Shown here piece by piece: positions 26,276 to 35,406 of a DNA stretch of 64,000 nucleotides. The notes below the pieces were generated by a model. That model did not search any database. It saw only the letters and a list, made by a program, of their open reading frames with translations, and was not told the origin of the DNA. Positions within the stretch are counted from its first letter, which is position 1; each line of letters begins with the position of its first letter. Source of the DNA: Comamonadaceae bacterium (GTDB lineage Bacteria > Pseudomonadota > Gammaproteobacteria > Burkholderiales > Burkholderiaceae_C); contig JAIXRJ010000046.1 of NCBI GenBank assembly GCA_027485235.1, forward strand, positions 1-64,000. The letters run 5' to 3'. Position numbers and translations under genes: made by a program.

Positions 26276-27214
26276 TCACACACGGTGCGCAGGTCGCAAC
26301 AGGGCCTCGCGCGTGGTGGTCCGCTCCAGCTGCGTCAGCCACCACCGCAGCGCTTGCCCGGCGGGCGTTTGTGGCGTGTCTCGCCAGGCGAGGTGGCAGG
26401 TGTTTCGGCGTGGGGTGTGAACCTGCTTGGTCACCAGCAGGCCTTGGTCGATGTAAGGCCTGGCCAGCGATTCGGGTAAAAAACCACCCCCCAGACCGCT
26501 CAGTTGGGCTTCGAGTTTGCTGGGCATGTCGGGCACGGTGAACACGTCCTGCCCGCCTTGCAGGCCAATGGTCAGTCCCGTGCCCCGGGTGACCGAGTCG
26601 GCCACGGCCACGGCGCGGTGCTGCAGCAAGTTGGCGTCTGTCAGCGGCTCAGGGGCCTGGGCCAGCGGGTGCTGTGGGGCCACGGCAAACACAAAATCGA
26701 TCTCGCCCAGCACCGCGTGCCGGAGATCGGTTTTCAGGCCGGGCTCCATCACCACACCCAGTGCCAGATCGGCCTGGCCCGAGGTGAGCGCGGCCAGCGT
26801 GCCCGACAAGGTTTCATAGCGCAGCCGCAATCGGGTGGGTGCACCGAGCGCCAGGAAACTGGCGCACAGGTCCATGACAACGCTGCGCGAGACGATGCTG
26901 TCCAAGGCCACGGTGAAGACCGCTTCCCAGCCTGTGGCCACGCGGCGCACGCGGTTGGCCACGGCGTCCATGTCATCCAGCAAACGGCTGGCTTCGCGCA
27001 ACAACTCGCGGCCTGCAGCTGTGGGCACCGCTTGGCGGGCGCTGCGGTCAAACAGCAGTACATCGAGCGCGTCTTCGATCTGACGCACCCGGTAAGTCAG
27101 TGCGCTGGGCACCAGGTTCAGGGCGCGGGCGGCGGCGGCAAAGCTGCCCCGTTGCTCAATGGTCTGGAGCATGAACAAGGCTTCGGGCGTCAGCCAGTCG
27201 CGGGGTGTTTGCAT
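26276..27214 (-). CDS. LysR-family transcriptional regulator
   Basis: The 312-residue protein has the N-terminal winged helix-turn-helix (residues about 8-66; LQTIEQRGSFAAAARALNL, then VRQIEDALDVLLFDRSAR) and a C-terminal ligand-binding domain. It diverges from the pirin and quinone oxidoreductase genes. A near-perfect inverted repeat lies 13 bases upstream of its start codon, a typical place for autoregulation. It probably senses a redox-active or aromatic compound and controls the divergent pair, an inference from arrangement only. Confidence 0.92.
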   Translation of the reverse strand: MQTPRDWLTPEALFMLQTIEQRGSFAAAARALNLVPSALTYRVRQIEDALDVLLFDRSARQAVPTAAGRELLREASRLLDDMDAVANRVRRVATGWEAVFTVALDSIVSRSVVMDLCASFLALGAPTRLRLRYETLSGTLAALTSGQADLALGVVMEPGLKTDLRHAVLGEIDFVFAVAPQHPLAQAPEPLTDANLLQHRAVAVADSVTRGTGLTIGLQGGQDVFTVPDMPSKLEAQLSGLGGGFLPESLARPYIDQGLLVTKQVHTPRRNTCHLAWRDTPQTPAGQALRWWLTQLERTTTREALLRPAHRV

Positions 27215-27226
27215 GGTTATGGCTCA

Positions 27227-27249
27227 ATCGTTCAAATGGTTTGAATGAT
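27227..27249. promoter_or_regulatory. Palindrome in the LysR-pirin intergenic region, likely LysR operator
   Basis: ATCGTTCAAA and TTTGAATGAT face each other around a TGG spacer; nine of ten positions pair. It is 13 bases from the regulator start codon and 89 bases from the pirin start, so it can overlap the regulator promoter and act as activator site for the divergent genes. Confidence 0.6.
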
Positions 27250-27337
27250 GCCAGCAAATCATGGCAACTTTCAAAATGTCCCGTGGGGCTAAAGTTCACC
27301 CAGGCATTCACCTTCAAGACCCCCAAAGGACCCCCCC

Positions 27338-28051
27338 ATGCTGAACATCCGCAAATCCTCCGAACGCGGTTACGCCGACCACGGCTGGCTGAAGTCGTTT
27401 CACAGCTTTTCATTTGCCAACTACTTTGACCCGGCGCACATGGGCTTTGGCAATCTGCGCGTCATCAACGAAGACCGCATTGACCCCGGTACCGGTTTTG
27501 GCACACACGGCCACCGCGACATGGAAATCATCAGCTACGTGCTCTCGGGCAATCTGGCCCACAAGGACAGCATGGGCAATGTGAAGGGCATTCCGCCCGG
27601 CGATGTGCAGCGCATGAGCGCAGGCAGTGGCGTGCAGCACAGTGAGTTCAACCATGCCCAAGGTGAGCAGACCCATTTTTTACAGATTTGGATCGAGCCC
27701 AATGTGAAGGGCATCGACCCCGGTTACGAGCAAAAGTCCGTGCCCGAGAGCGCCAAGCGTGGGCAACTGGCTTTGGTGGCTGCGCCTGCATCGGACGAAC
27801 ATGCCGCCGCGCACACGGTTGAAATCCACGCCGATGCCCGCATGTACTCAGGCCTGTTCAATGGTCCTGAAAACGCCGTTCTGCCTTTGAATCCGTCCCG
27901 CAAAGCCTATGTTTTTTTGGTGCGCGGTGCGCTGCAGGTCAATGGCCAAGCACTCAATGCGGGCGACGCGGCCATGCTGCAAGCCGAGTCTTCTTTGGCC
28001 TTGAGCGAGGGACAGGACGCCGAAGTCCTGGTGTTCGATCTGGCCGCCTGA
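27338..28051 (+). CDS. Pirin family protein (possible quercetin dioxygenase-like)
   Basis: The 237-residue bicupin has the pirin N-terminal block SFSFANYFDPAHMGFGNLRV, then GTGFGTHGHRDMEIISYV with metal-binding His residues and AGSGVQHSEFNH with further ligands. E. coli YhhW, of the same length, has quercetinase activity in vitro. The gene is followed 39 bases later by a WrbA-like quinone oxidoreductase and is divergent from a LysR gene. This trio is common in Burkholderiales and suggests a response to quinones or electrophiles. Confidence 0.92.
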   Translation: MLNIRKSSERGYADHGWLKSFHSFSFANYFDPAHMGFGNLRVINEDRIDPGTGFGTHGHRDMEIISYVLSGNLAHKDSMGNVKGIPPGDVQRMSAGSGVQHSEFNHAQGEQTHFLQIWIEPNVKGIDPGYEQKSVPESAKRGQLALVAAPASDEHAAAHTVEIHADARMYSGLFNGPENAVLPLNPSRKAYVFLVRGALQVNGQALNAGDAAMLQAESSLALSEGQDAEVLVFDLAA

Positions 28052-28090
28052 ATTTTTCACCCACTGTCTTTTTATTGAAGGAGTTTTCTC

Positions 28091-28624
28091 ATGGCTAAAA
28101 CCGTTGTTGTCTACCATTCTGGCTACGGCCACACCCAGCGCGTGGCCCAATTCGTAGCCCAAGGCGCCAACGCCCAAGTGATCGCCATCGACGCCGATGG
28201 CAACATCACCGACGCCGACTGGACCGCATTGGATGCGGCCGACGCGATCATCTTCGGCTCGCCCACTTACATGGGCATGGCCTCCTGGCAATTCAAGAAG
28301 TTTGCCGACGCCACGTCCAAGCGTTGGTTCACCAGCGCCTGGAAAGACAAAGTCGCTGGTGGCTTCACCATCTCGGCCAGCCCCAGTGGTGACAAGCTGT
28401 CCACCCTCCAGTACTTCATCACCTTGTCCCAGCAGCAAGGCATGATTTGGGTGGGCCAACCCGCCCTGAACGACGGCACCATCAACCGCATCGGCTCCAA
28501 CTCGGGGGTGATGGCGCAAGTGGGTCCGACCAGTCCAGCTGAAGATATTCCCCAAGGCGACCTGGACACCGCCAAAGCCTACGGCGAGCGCATCGCAGGT
28601 GTGGCTGCCAAGCTGCGCGGTTGA
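28091..28624 (+). CDS. Flavodoxin-like NAD(P)H:quinone oxidoreductase (WrbA-like)
   Basis: The 177-residue flavodoxin-fold protein begins with VVVYHSGYGHTQRVA, the FMN phosphate loop, and has FGSPTYMGMASWQFKKF for the isoalloxazine ring. It is shorter than classical WrbA (about 198 residues) but of the same type, and reduces quinones by two electrons to limit redox cycling. A strong GAAGGAG site precedes the ATG. It is the second gene of the pirin operon under the probable control of the divergent LysR protein. Confidence 0.9.
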   Translation: MAKTVVVYHSGYGHTQRVAQFVAQGANAQVIAIDADGNITDADWTALDAADAIIFGSPTYMGMASWQFKKFADATSKRWFTSAWKDKVAGGFTISASPSGDKLSTLQYFITLSQQQGMIWVGQPALNDGTINRIGSNSGVMAQVGPTSPAEDIPQGDLDTAKAYGERIAGVAAKLRG

Positions 28625-28687
28625 TCGCCCTTTAGTGGGTGGGGCAAGCTCTCGCAAACGCGGCCCCACCTCGGTTAGCATGGCCGG

Positions 28688-29383
28688 ATGAAAATCATCA
28701 CCATGCTGCCCTGGCCCGATTGGCTGGCCCTGATCACTTTTTTTGCTTTGTGGGTGGGTTATGCCTGGCTGGCCAAGGTGCGCGGACTGCGCGACCAGAG
28801 CCTGATCGCCAACACCAACCGCTATCGCCAATTGTGGATGATGCAAGCCACGCGGCGTGACCCACGGGTGCTGGACGGCGTGATCACCCAGAATCTGTCG
28901 CAAACCCCGGCCTTTTTCTCGTCCACCAGCATCATCATCATTGGTGGTCTGTTTGCGCTGTTGGGCACCACCGACAAAGCCGCCGAGTTGGTAGGCGAGA
29001 TCCCGTTTGCCCAGCCCACACCTTTGCTGGTCTTTGAACTCAAGATCTTGGTGATGGTGGGCATCTTTGTGTACGCCTTTTTCCGGTTCTCCTGGTCCAT
29101 GCGTCAATACACTTTTGTGGCACTGGTGATTGGGGCCATGCCTTCCCCTGAAGATTTTGATGCCAAGTTGTATGACCGCCAGCACTTTGCCGAGCGTGCG
29201 GGCAATTTGGTCAGTGCCGCTGCCGAAACCTTCAATGACGGCTTGAGGGCTTATTACTTTTCTTTTGCCGCCATGGCCTGGTTTTTCTCGCCCATGGCCC
29301 TGGTGTTGGCCACGGCTTTGGTCGTCCTGATTTTGTACGGGCGCGAGTTTCGCTCGGAGGTCCTGCAGGTTTTGCGCGACTGA
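28688..29383 (+). CDS. DUF599 family membrane protein
   Basis: The 231-residue protein has about four predicted membrane helices (approximately residues 8-28, 75-95, 115-135 and 190-220) and typical DUF599 features: an N-terminal membrane helix followed by RGLRDQSLIANTNRYRQLWM, then ERAGNLVSAAAETFNDGLRA. Function of the family is unknown. The gene lies between the WrbA-like gene and dnaE, 46 bases before dnaE, and may be read with it. Confidence 0.85.
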   Translation: MKIITMLPWPDWLALITFFALWVGYAWLAKVRGLRDQSLIANTNRYRQLWMMQATRRDPRVLDGVITQNLSQTPAFFSSTSIIIIGGLFALLGTTDKAAELVGEIPFAQPTPLLVFELKILVMVGIFVYAFFRFSWSMRQYTFVALVIGAMPSPEDFDAKLYDRQHFAERAGNLVSAAAETFNDGLRAYYFSFAAMAWFFSPMALVLATALVVLILYGREFRSEVLQVLRD

Positions 29384-29429
29384 AAAAGCATTCCTTTTGC
29401 CGCAGGGTGACCTTCTACAATGACAGGCT

Positions 29430-32400
29430 ATGTTTGTTCACCTGCGCCTTCACACCGAATTTTCCGTCGTTGACGCCACTTGCCGCATCGACGATGTGGT
29501 CAAGATCGCAGCCAAAGACGCCCAGCCTGCGCTGGCCATCACCGACCTGAGCAACATCTTCGGGACCGTCAAGTTTTACAAAGAGGGCAGGGGCCAAGGC
29601 GTCAAACCCATCATCGGTGCCGAGATCAACCTTGAAGGCCTGGGTGGCGATGCCGGCGCCACCAGCCGGGTGGTGCTGTTGGTGCAAAACCACCGGGGTT
29701 ACTTGCACCTGTGCGAGCTGCTGACCCGTGCCTGGACACAGAACGTGCTCAAAGGCGTCGCTGTGGTCAAGCTGGCTTGGCTGCAAGAACTGTCGGAAGG
29801 CCTGATTTTGTTGTCGGGCGCGCAAGCCGGGCCAGTGGGACAAGCCCTTGTGCAAGGCGACACCGACAAAGCGGCCGACGTGGCGCTGCAGTTGGGCTCG
29901 ATCTTTCCGCACCGTTTTTACCTGGAGCTGCAACGCGCAGGCCGCCCTGAAGACGAGCCGCAAGTGGCAGGTGCCGTGGCCTTGGCCGCACGTTTGGGTC
30001 TGCCGGTGGTGGCCACGCACCCAGTGCAGTTCCATGTGCCTGACGATTACGAAGCCCACGAAGCGCGGGTGTGCATCTCGGAGGGCGAAATCCTGGCCAA
30101 CCAGCGCCGGGTGCGCCGCTTCACTCGCGAGCAGTATTTCAAGTCCACAGCGCAAATGTGCGCCTTGTTTGCCGATGTGCCCAGCGCGTTGGCCAACACG
30201 CTCGAGATCGCCAAACGTTGCAACCTGACTTTGGTCTTGGGCAAGCCTCAATTGCCAGACTTCCCGATTCCCCAAGTGAACGGCGTGGTCATGTCGGTCG
30301 AAGACTATTTTCGCCACATGTCGTTCGAGGGTCTTGAGGCGCGTTTGCTTCACCTGTATCCCATCGAAGCCAAGCGCAACGAGGAACGCCCGCGTTATGT
30401 GGAGCGGCTGGAATTTGAGCTCCATACCATCTTGAAGATGGGTTTTCCGGGCTACTTCCTGATCGTGGGGGACTTCATCCAGTGGGCCAAGGCCAATGCT
30501 TGCCCAGTCGGCCCGGGCCGGGGTTCGGGTGCGGGCTCGCTGGTGGCTTATGCACTCAAGATCACCGATCTGGATCCCTTGCAATACAAGCTGTTGTTTG
30601 AGCGCTTCTTGAACCCCGAGCGGGTGTCCATGCCCGACTTCGACATCGATTTTTGCCAAGGCAACCGCGACCGGGTGATCGATTACGTCAAGGACAAATA
30701 TGGCCGTGACGCCGTCAGTCAAATCGTGACCTTTGGCACCATGGCCGCGCGTGCGGCCATTCGCGATGTGGGCCGCGTGCTCGATATGAGCTACACCTTT
30801 TGTGACGGCATCAGCAAGCTGATTCCCAACAAGCCGGGCATGTCGGTCACCTTGCAATACCCGCCTGCCACGCCCAAAGAGGGTGACAAAAACAATTACG
30901 CGATTGCCATGGAGCCCATCTTGGCCGAACGCATTGAGCGAGAAGAAGATGTCAGGACCTTGATCGAGTTGGCGCAAAAGCTCGAAGGCATGACCCGCAA
31001 CGTGGGCATGCACGCCGGGGGCGTGTTGATTGCACCGGGCAAGCTGACCGACTTTTGCCCGTTGTATCAGCAGCCGGGCAGCGAATCGGCGGTGAGCCAG
31101 TACGACAAAGACGACGTGGAGGCTGCGGGTCTCGTCAAGTTCGACTTTTTGGGTCTGGCCACGCTGACGATCTTGGAGATCGCCCGCGAATTCATCATCC
31201 AGCGGCACAAAGGCCAGGAAAACTTCGCCTTTGAGAACATCGCGCTTGACGATGCGCCGACCTACAAGCTGTTTTCGGATGGCAAGACCGAGGCCGTGTT
31301 CCAGTTTGAAAGCCGCGGCATGCAAGGCATGCTGCGCGATGCGCGGCCCAGCCGACTGGAAGACCTGATCGCCCTGAACGCGCTGTACCGGCCAGGACCC
31401 ATGGACTTGATCCCCAGCTTTGTGGCGCGCAAGCACGGGCGCGAGGTGGTGGAGTACCCGCACCCTGCGGTGGCCGAAATGCTCTCCGAGACCTACGGCA
31501 TCATGGTTTATCAGGAGCAGGTGATGCAGACGGCGCAGATCCTGGGCGGCTACTCGCTCGGTGGTGCCGACTTGCTGCGCCGCGCCATGGGCAAGAAAAA
31601 GGCCGAGGAAATGGCCGAGCACCGCGAGAAGTTCCGCGCGGGCGCATTGGCCACGCACAACATCCCGCAGGACAAGGCCGATGAGGTCTTTGACCTGATG
31701 GAAAAGTTCGCGGGCTACGGCTTCAACAAGTCGCACGCTGCCGCTTACTCTTTGTTGGCCTACCACACGGGTTGGCTCAAGGTGCACTACACCGCCGAGT
31801 TCTTCTGCGCCAACATGACGGTGGAAATGGACGACACCGACAAACTCAAGGTGCTTTACGAAGACGCCTTGAAGTTCGGCATCACCTTCGACCCACCTGA
31901 CGTGAACCGGGGCACACACCGCTTTGAGCCGGTGACCGACAAGGTCATTCGCTACGGTCTGGGTGCCATCAAGGGCACGGGTCAGCAAGCGATCGACGCC
32001 ATCGTGGCAGCCCGCTCTGAGGGCGGCCCCTTCAGCAGTTTGTTCGACTTTGCCGTTCGCGTGGACCGCACCCGCATCAACAAGCGCACGGTGGATGCGC
32101 TGATCAAGGCCGGGGCCTTTGATTCGCTGCACATGAACCGCGCGGCCCTGTCGGCCAGCATTGACCGGGCGTTTGAATTTTCCAACGCCACCACGGCCAA
32201 CGCCAACCAAGGCGGCCTGTTTGACATGCTGGGCGACGACTCGCACGGCTCCAGCACGCAAGAGCCGGAGTTGGTCGAGGTCATTCCTTGGGGCATCAAG
32301 GAGCGCTTGCTGCTCGAAAAAACCGCTGTGGGCTTCTTCCTGTCGGGCCATTTGTTTGACGCGGTCGAACGCGAGGTGCGGCAGTTTGCCCGCCGCAAGA

Positions 32401-32957
32401 TCGATGAACTGATCGACAGCCGCGAGTCCATGGTGCTGGCAGGCATTGTGACGGATTTGCGCATCATCAACGGCCAGCGCGGCAAGGTGGCCATCTTCAA
32501 GATCGATGACAAATCGGGCGTGATGGAAGCCACGGCAGACGAAAGCCTGATCCATTCGGCCAAGCACTTGCTGAAAGACGATGAACTCATCATCGTGACG
32601 GCCAAGATGCAGGCTGACCGGTTTTCGGGCGGTTTCCGCTTGAAGATGGAGCAGATCATGGATCTGGGCGCTGCACGTTGCCGTTACGGCAAGTATTTGC
32701 GCGTGAACGTGAACGGTCGTGCCCCCGACATTGCCCGTTTGGTACGGGATTTTCCGGCGCAGCGTGAGCAAACCGAGCAAGGCGATTTGCTGCGCGGCTT
32801 GCCTGTGCGTTTGGTCGTGGAGCGGCGTCGCGATGCTTGGGGGGCCCAGGCCGAGTTGGCTTTGGGTGAGGCCGCCAAGTTTTTCCCCAGCGATGCAGCC
32901 TTGGCCAGTTGGATGTCGCAAGCCGATCAAGGGCAGGCGCGGATTGTCTACGATTGA
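29430..32957 (+). CDS. dnaE: DNA polymerase III alpha subunit
   Basis: The 1,175-residue catalytic subunit of the replicase has the N-terminal PHP domain (HLRLHTEFSVVD and later His/Asp sites), the palm with catalytic carboxylates in MPDFDIDFC near residue 400, the finger region (GVLIAPGKLTDFCPLYQQ), a helix-hairpin-helix region (GYGFNKSHAAAYS), and a C-terminal OB-fold domain. Length and all blocks are normal for the DnaE1 type. TACAAT near 29416 may be the -10 of its own promoter. A very long antisense frame opposite it is a coding shadow. Confidence 0.98.
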   Translation: MFVHLRLHTEFSVVDATCRIDDVVKIAAKDAQPALAITDLSNIFGTVKFYKEGRGQGVKPIIGAEINLEGLGGDAGATSRVVLLVQNHRGYLHLCELLTRAWTQNVLKGVAVVKLAWLQELSEGLILLSGAQAGPVGQALVQGDTDKAADVALQLGSIFPHRFYLELQRAGRPEDEPQVAGAVALAARLGLPVVATHPVQFHVPDDYEAHEARVCISEGEILANQRRVRRFTREQYFKSTAQMCALFADVPSALANTLEIAKRCNLTLVLGKPQLPDFPIPQVNGVVMSVEDYFRHMSFEGLEARLLHLYPIEAKRNEERPRYVERLEFELHTILKMGFPGYFLIVGDFIQWAKANACPVGPGRGSGAGSLVAYALKITDLDPLQYKLLFERFLNPERVSMPDFDIDFCQGNRDRVIDYVKDKYGRDAVSQIVTFGTMAARAAIRDVGRVLDMSYTFCDGISKLIPNKPGMSVTLQYPPATPKEGDKNNYAIAMEPILAERIEREEDVRTLIELAQKLEGMTRNVGMHAGGVLIAPGKLTDFCPLYQQPGSESAVSQYDKDDVEAAGLVKFDFLGLATLTILEIAREFIIQRHKGQENFAFENIALDDAPTYKLFSDGKTEAVFQFESRGMQGMLRDARPSRLEDLIALNALYRPGPMDLIPSFVARKHGREVVEYPHPAVAEMLSETYGIMVYQEQVMQTAQILGGYSLGGADLLRRAMGKKKAEEMAEHREKFRAGALATHNIPQDKADEVFDLMEKFAGYGFNKSHAAAYSLLAYHTGWLKVHYTAEFFCANMTVEMDDTDKLKVLYEDALKFGITFDPPDVNRGTHRFEPVTDKVIRYGLGAIKGTGQQAIDAIVAARSEGGPFSSLFDFAVRVDRTRINKRTVDALIKAGAFDSLHMNRAALSASIDRAFEFSNATTANANQGGLFDMLGDDSHGSSTQEPELVEVIPWGIKERLLLEKTAVGFFLSGHLFDAVEREVRQFARRKIDELIDSRESMVLAGIVTDLRIINGQRGKVAIFKIDDKSGVMEATADESLIHSAKHLLKDDELIIVTAKMQADRFSGGFRLKMEQIMDLGAARCRYGKYLRVNVNGRAPDIARLVRDFPAQREQTEQGDLLRGLPVRLVVERRRDAWGAQAELALGEAAKFFPSDAALASWMSQADQGQARIVYD

Positions 32958-33011
32958 GCTGCGCCACAACGTGTTCCCACTTTTTTCCAATGACAGTCTA
33001 GGAGTTCTTTC

Positions 33012-33998
33012 ATGAAAGCAGCCTGGTACACCCAAAACGGTGAAGCCGATGACGTGATGCAAGTGGGTGATTTACCCACCCCCAGCCCTCAGGCGGGTGA
33101 AGTGCTGGTGCGCTTGGCAAGCTCTGGGGTCAATCCCTCGGACGTCAAATCGCGTCGTGCGCGCCCTTTGACCGATCCCTTGGTGGTTCCCCACAGCGAC
33201 GGTGCGGGCGTGATTGAAGCCGTGGGCGAGGGCGTTTCAGCTGGGCGACTCGGCCAAAGGGTGTGGATCTGGAACGGCCAGTGGCAGCGCGCCATGGGCA
33301 CCTGTGCGCAGTACATGGCCTTGCCCGAAGCGCAAGCAGTCGCACTGCCCGAGGGGGTCGATTTTGCTGCAGGGGCGTGCATGGGTATTCCCGGCCTCAC
33401 GGCCATGCAAGCGGTGATCCTGGCCGAAAGGTTGTCGGGTGATTTGCGCGGGCAAACCGTGTTGGTCTCAGGGGCTTCATCGGCCGTGGGGCACTACATC
33501 ACGCAGATGGTGTGCTTGGTCGGTGGACGCGTGATTGGCACGGTTGGCTCTGAGGCCAAAGCCGCTCACGCCCGTGCGGGTGGCATGCAAGAGGCGGTGT
33601 TCTACAAAACCGAATCGGTGCCCGAGCGCGTCAAGGCTTTGACGCAAGGCCGAGGTGCAGACGTGATCATCGACATGGATTTTTCGACCACGGCACGTTG
33701 GGCTGCTGAGGGCGCATTGGCAGCTCACGGACAAGTGGTGTGTTACGGCTCCAACGCACTCGAAGTGAATTTGCCCTTTCGGCCTTGGTTGTTTCACTCC
33801 ATGGGCGTGAAATTCTTTCTGGTCTATGACCTGAGCCCTGCAGACCGCCTGAATGCTTTGGCCCGTTTGACGGACTTGTTGTCGCGCCAACAGCTTGTGC
33901 ACAGCATCGGGGCACGCTTTTCTTTGGATCAGATCGCGCAAGCTCACCGCACCGTGGAAGCGGGGCAGACGGTGGGCAATGTGGTTGTAGAACTGTAA
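33012..33998 (+). CDS. Zinc-independent alcohol dehydrogenase/NADPH:quinone reductase-like protein
   Basis: The 328-residue medium-chain dehydrogenase has the N-terminal GroES-like fold (VLVRLASSGVNPSDVKSR), the NADPH loop VLVSGASSAVGHYI near residue 155 and YGSNALEVNLPF. The Cys/His zinc ligands of alcohol dehydrogenases are not conserved, which points to the QOR/crotonyl-reductase side of the family. Substrate unknown. An AGGAG site lies before the ATG. The gene converges on tolA with a gap of only 15 bases, so it occupies the place where tolB would normally follow. Confidence 0.88.
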   Translation: MKAAWYTQNGEADDVMQVGDLPTPSPQAGEVLVRLASSGVNPSDVKSRRARPLTDPLVVPHSDGAGVIEAVGEGVSAGRLGQRVWIWNGQWQRAMGTCAQYMALPEAQAVALPEGVDFAAGACMGIPGLTAMQAVILAERLSGDLRGQTVLVSGASSAVGHYITQMVCLVGGRVIGTVGSEAKAAHARAGGMQEAVFYKTESVPERVKALTQGRGADVIIDMDFSTTARWAAEGALAAHGQVVCYGSNALEVNLPFRPWLFHSMGVKFFLVYDLSPADRLNALARLTDLLSRQQLVHSIGARFSLDQIAQAHRTVEAGQTVGNVVVEL

Positions 33999-34013
33999 AT
34001 GCGGCGGTCAACC

Positions 34014-34967
34014 TCAGTCGTGAGGCCTGAAACCCAGCACGATCACCGAGGGTACGCGTCCATCGGTGTCTTTGGGGAAAACCTCGGTCTTGTCAATGGC
34101 GCGCAACACGGCATCGTCCCAAGCGCGGTTGCCGCTGGACTGCACAATGCGTCGGCTCAAGATGGTGCCATCGGGGCTGACCTTCACTTCCACTTCGGCG
34201 CGCGGGTTGCCCGTCACTTCGCCGGGGTAAGTGATGTTGGGTTTGATGCGGCCGACCAAACGACCCGCGTAACTGGACGACGGGCCTGATGATTTGAGCG
34301 CGGTGCCTGCGGCATTTTCGCCGCCAGACGCGCCCGCCATCCCTTGCATGCGTTTGAGGTTTTCGTTGCGCATGGCATCCATCCGTGCAGCATCGGCTTT
34401 GGCCTCGGCCTCTTTTCTGGCCTCCTCTTGCTTGCGTTTTTTAGAATCAGCCTCGGCTTTGTCTGCTGCCTTTTTCTTTTCGAGTGCCTTGTCGGTCTTT
34501 TCCTTGGCGGCTTTTTCAACTTTTTCGCGCTCTTTGCGCTTGAGCTCGGCTTTTTCCTTTTCCAGCTTTTCAGTGTCCTTTTTCTTGTCCAGTGGCTTTT
34601 GCTTTTCGAGCGCAATCTGCGCATCTCGGCGCTCGATTGCTGGATCGGGTGCGGGTGGTGGTGGCGGTGTGGGTTTGGCCTTGGGTTCAGGTTTGGGAGG
34701 CTCGGGCTCAGGCTGTGGCACAGGTGGCGGCAAAGTTGGCGGTTCTTGCAAGCGGGGGGCGGCAGCCTGCGGTGTGGCTGACCACAATTCGGCATCGGCT
34801 TGAACGGTCTGGGGCTGGGTTCGCCACTGGGTGGCCAGTGCCAAGGCCAAGAAGAGGGCTGCGTGCGCTGCGATCGCGATCAGCAAGGAACGCTGTCGCC
34901 CTTCCGGTGGAGGCGGCGCAAATTCCAGGTGTGGAGCAGGGCGTAGGCTCACAACCGAATGCCTCAT
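34014..34967 (-). CDS. tolA: Cell envelope integrity protein TolA
   Basis: The 317-residue protein has a single membrane helix near residues 30-45, a Pro-rich segment (about 75-105), a long charged helical stretch rich in Lys, Glu and Ala (about 110-215), and a C-terminal globular domain (about 225-317) like that of TonB/TolA, with YPGEVTGNPRAEV and AWDDAVLRAI. It links the inner-membrane TolQR motor to the outer membrane. It is translated from the tolQRA operon. tolB and pal, which normally follow, are absent here. Confidence 0.92.
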   Translation of the reverse strand: MRHSVVSLRPAPHLEFAPPPPEGRQRSLLIAIAAHAALFLALALATQWRTQPQTVQADAELWSATPQAAAPRLQEPPTLPPPVPQPEPEPPKPEPKAKPTPPPPPAPDPAIERRDAQIALEKQKPLDKKKDTEKLEKEKAELKRKEREKVEKAAKEKTDKALEKKKAADKAEADSKKRKQEEARKEAEAKADAARMDAMRNENLKRMQGMAGASGGENAAGTALKSSGPSSSYAGRLVGRIKPNITYPGEVTGNPRAEVEVKVSPDGTILSRRIVQSSGNRAWDDAVLRAIDKTEVFPKDTDGRVPSVIVLGFRPHD

Positions 34968-34974
34968 TCAGACT

Positions 34975-35394
34975 TCAAGGTGCCAATTGGACCGACAGGC
35001 CCACACGTGCAACGCCTGCGCGCTGCAGGCTGTCCATGACTTTCACCACGGTTTCGTACTTCACCGCGCGGTCGGCGCTGATGACCACAGCGGTGTTGTC
35101 GTCTGATCCGATGGTGTTTTTCACACTGGCCGCGACGCTGCTCAGGTTGGTGTTGTCGGTTTTGCCATCCCTGATCAATTTCAAGCGCTCGTCTTTTTGA
35201 ATCACGATTTGGATCACTTTGTCGGGCTGTTTGGCGGCTTTGCCGACGCTGGGCAGGTTGACCATGCTGGGCGTGATCATGGGGGCGGTCACCATGAAGA
35301 TGATGAGCAATACCAACATCACGTCGATGAAGGGCACCATGTTGATTTCGGCAATGGTGCGACGACCACGGCCCCGTGATGAAACGGCAGGCAT
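34975..35394 (-). CDS. tolR: Tol-Pal energy transducer TolR (ExbD family)
   Basis: The 139-residue protein has one membrane helix with the proton-conducting Asp24 in PFIDVMLVLLIIFMVTAP and a small periplasmic domain. TolR couples the proton motive force, together with TolQ, to TolA. It is 12 bases behind tolQ and 7 bases before tolA. Confidence 0.95.
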   Translation of the reverse strand: MPAVSSRGRGRRTIAEINMVPFIDVMLVLLIIFMVTAPMITPSMVNLPSVGKAAKQPDKVIQIVIQKDERLKLIRDGKTDNTNLSSVAASVKNTIGSDDNTAVVISADRAVKYETVVKVMDSLQRAGVARVGLSVQLAP

Positions 35395-35406
35395 CTGTCG
35401 CTCCCT

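Noticed and set aside
24790-26541. 583-codon plus-strand frame opposite gluQ and the renalase-like gene
   Set aside because: It crosses two clear genes on the other strand and has no domain.
29415-33062. 1,215-codon open frame on the minus strand opposite dnaE
   Set aside because: It mirrors the codon structure of dnaE, has no recognisable domain and a His/Gln/Val-rich composition typical of antisense shadows in GC-rich genes.
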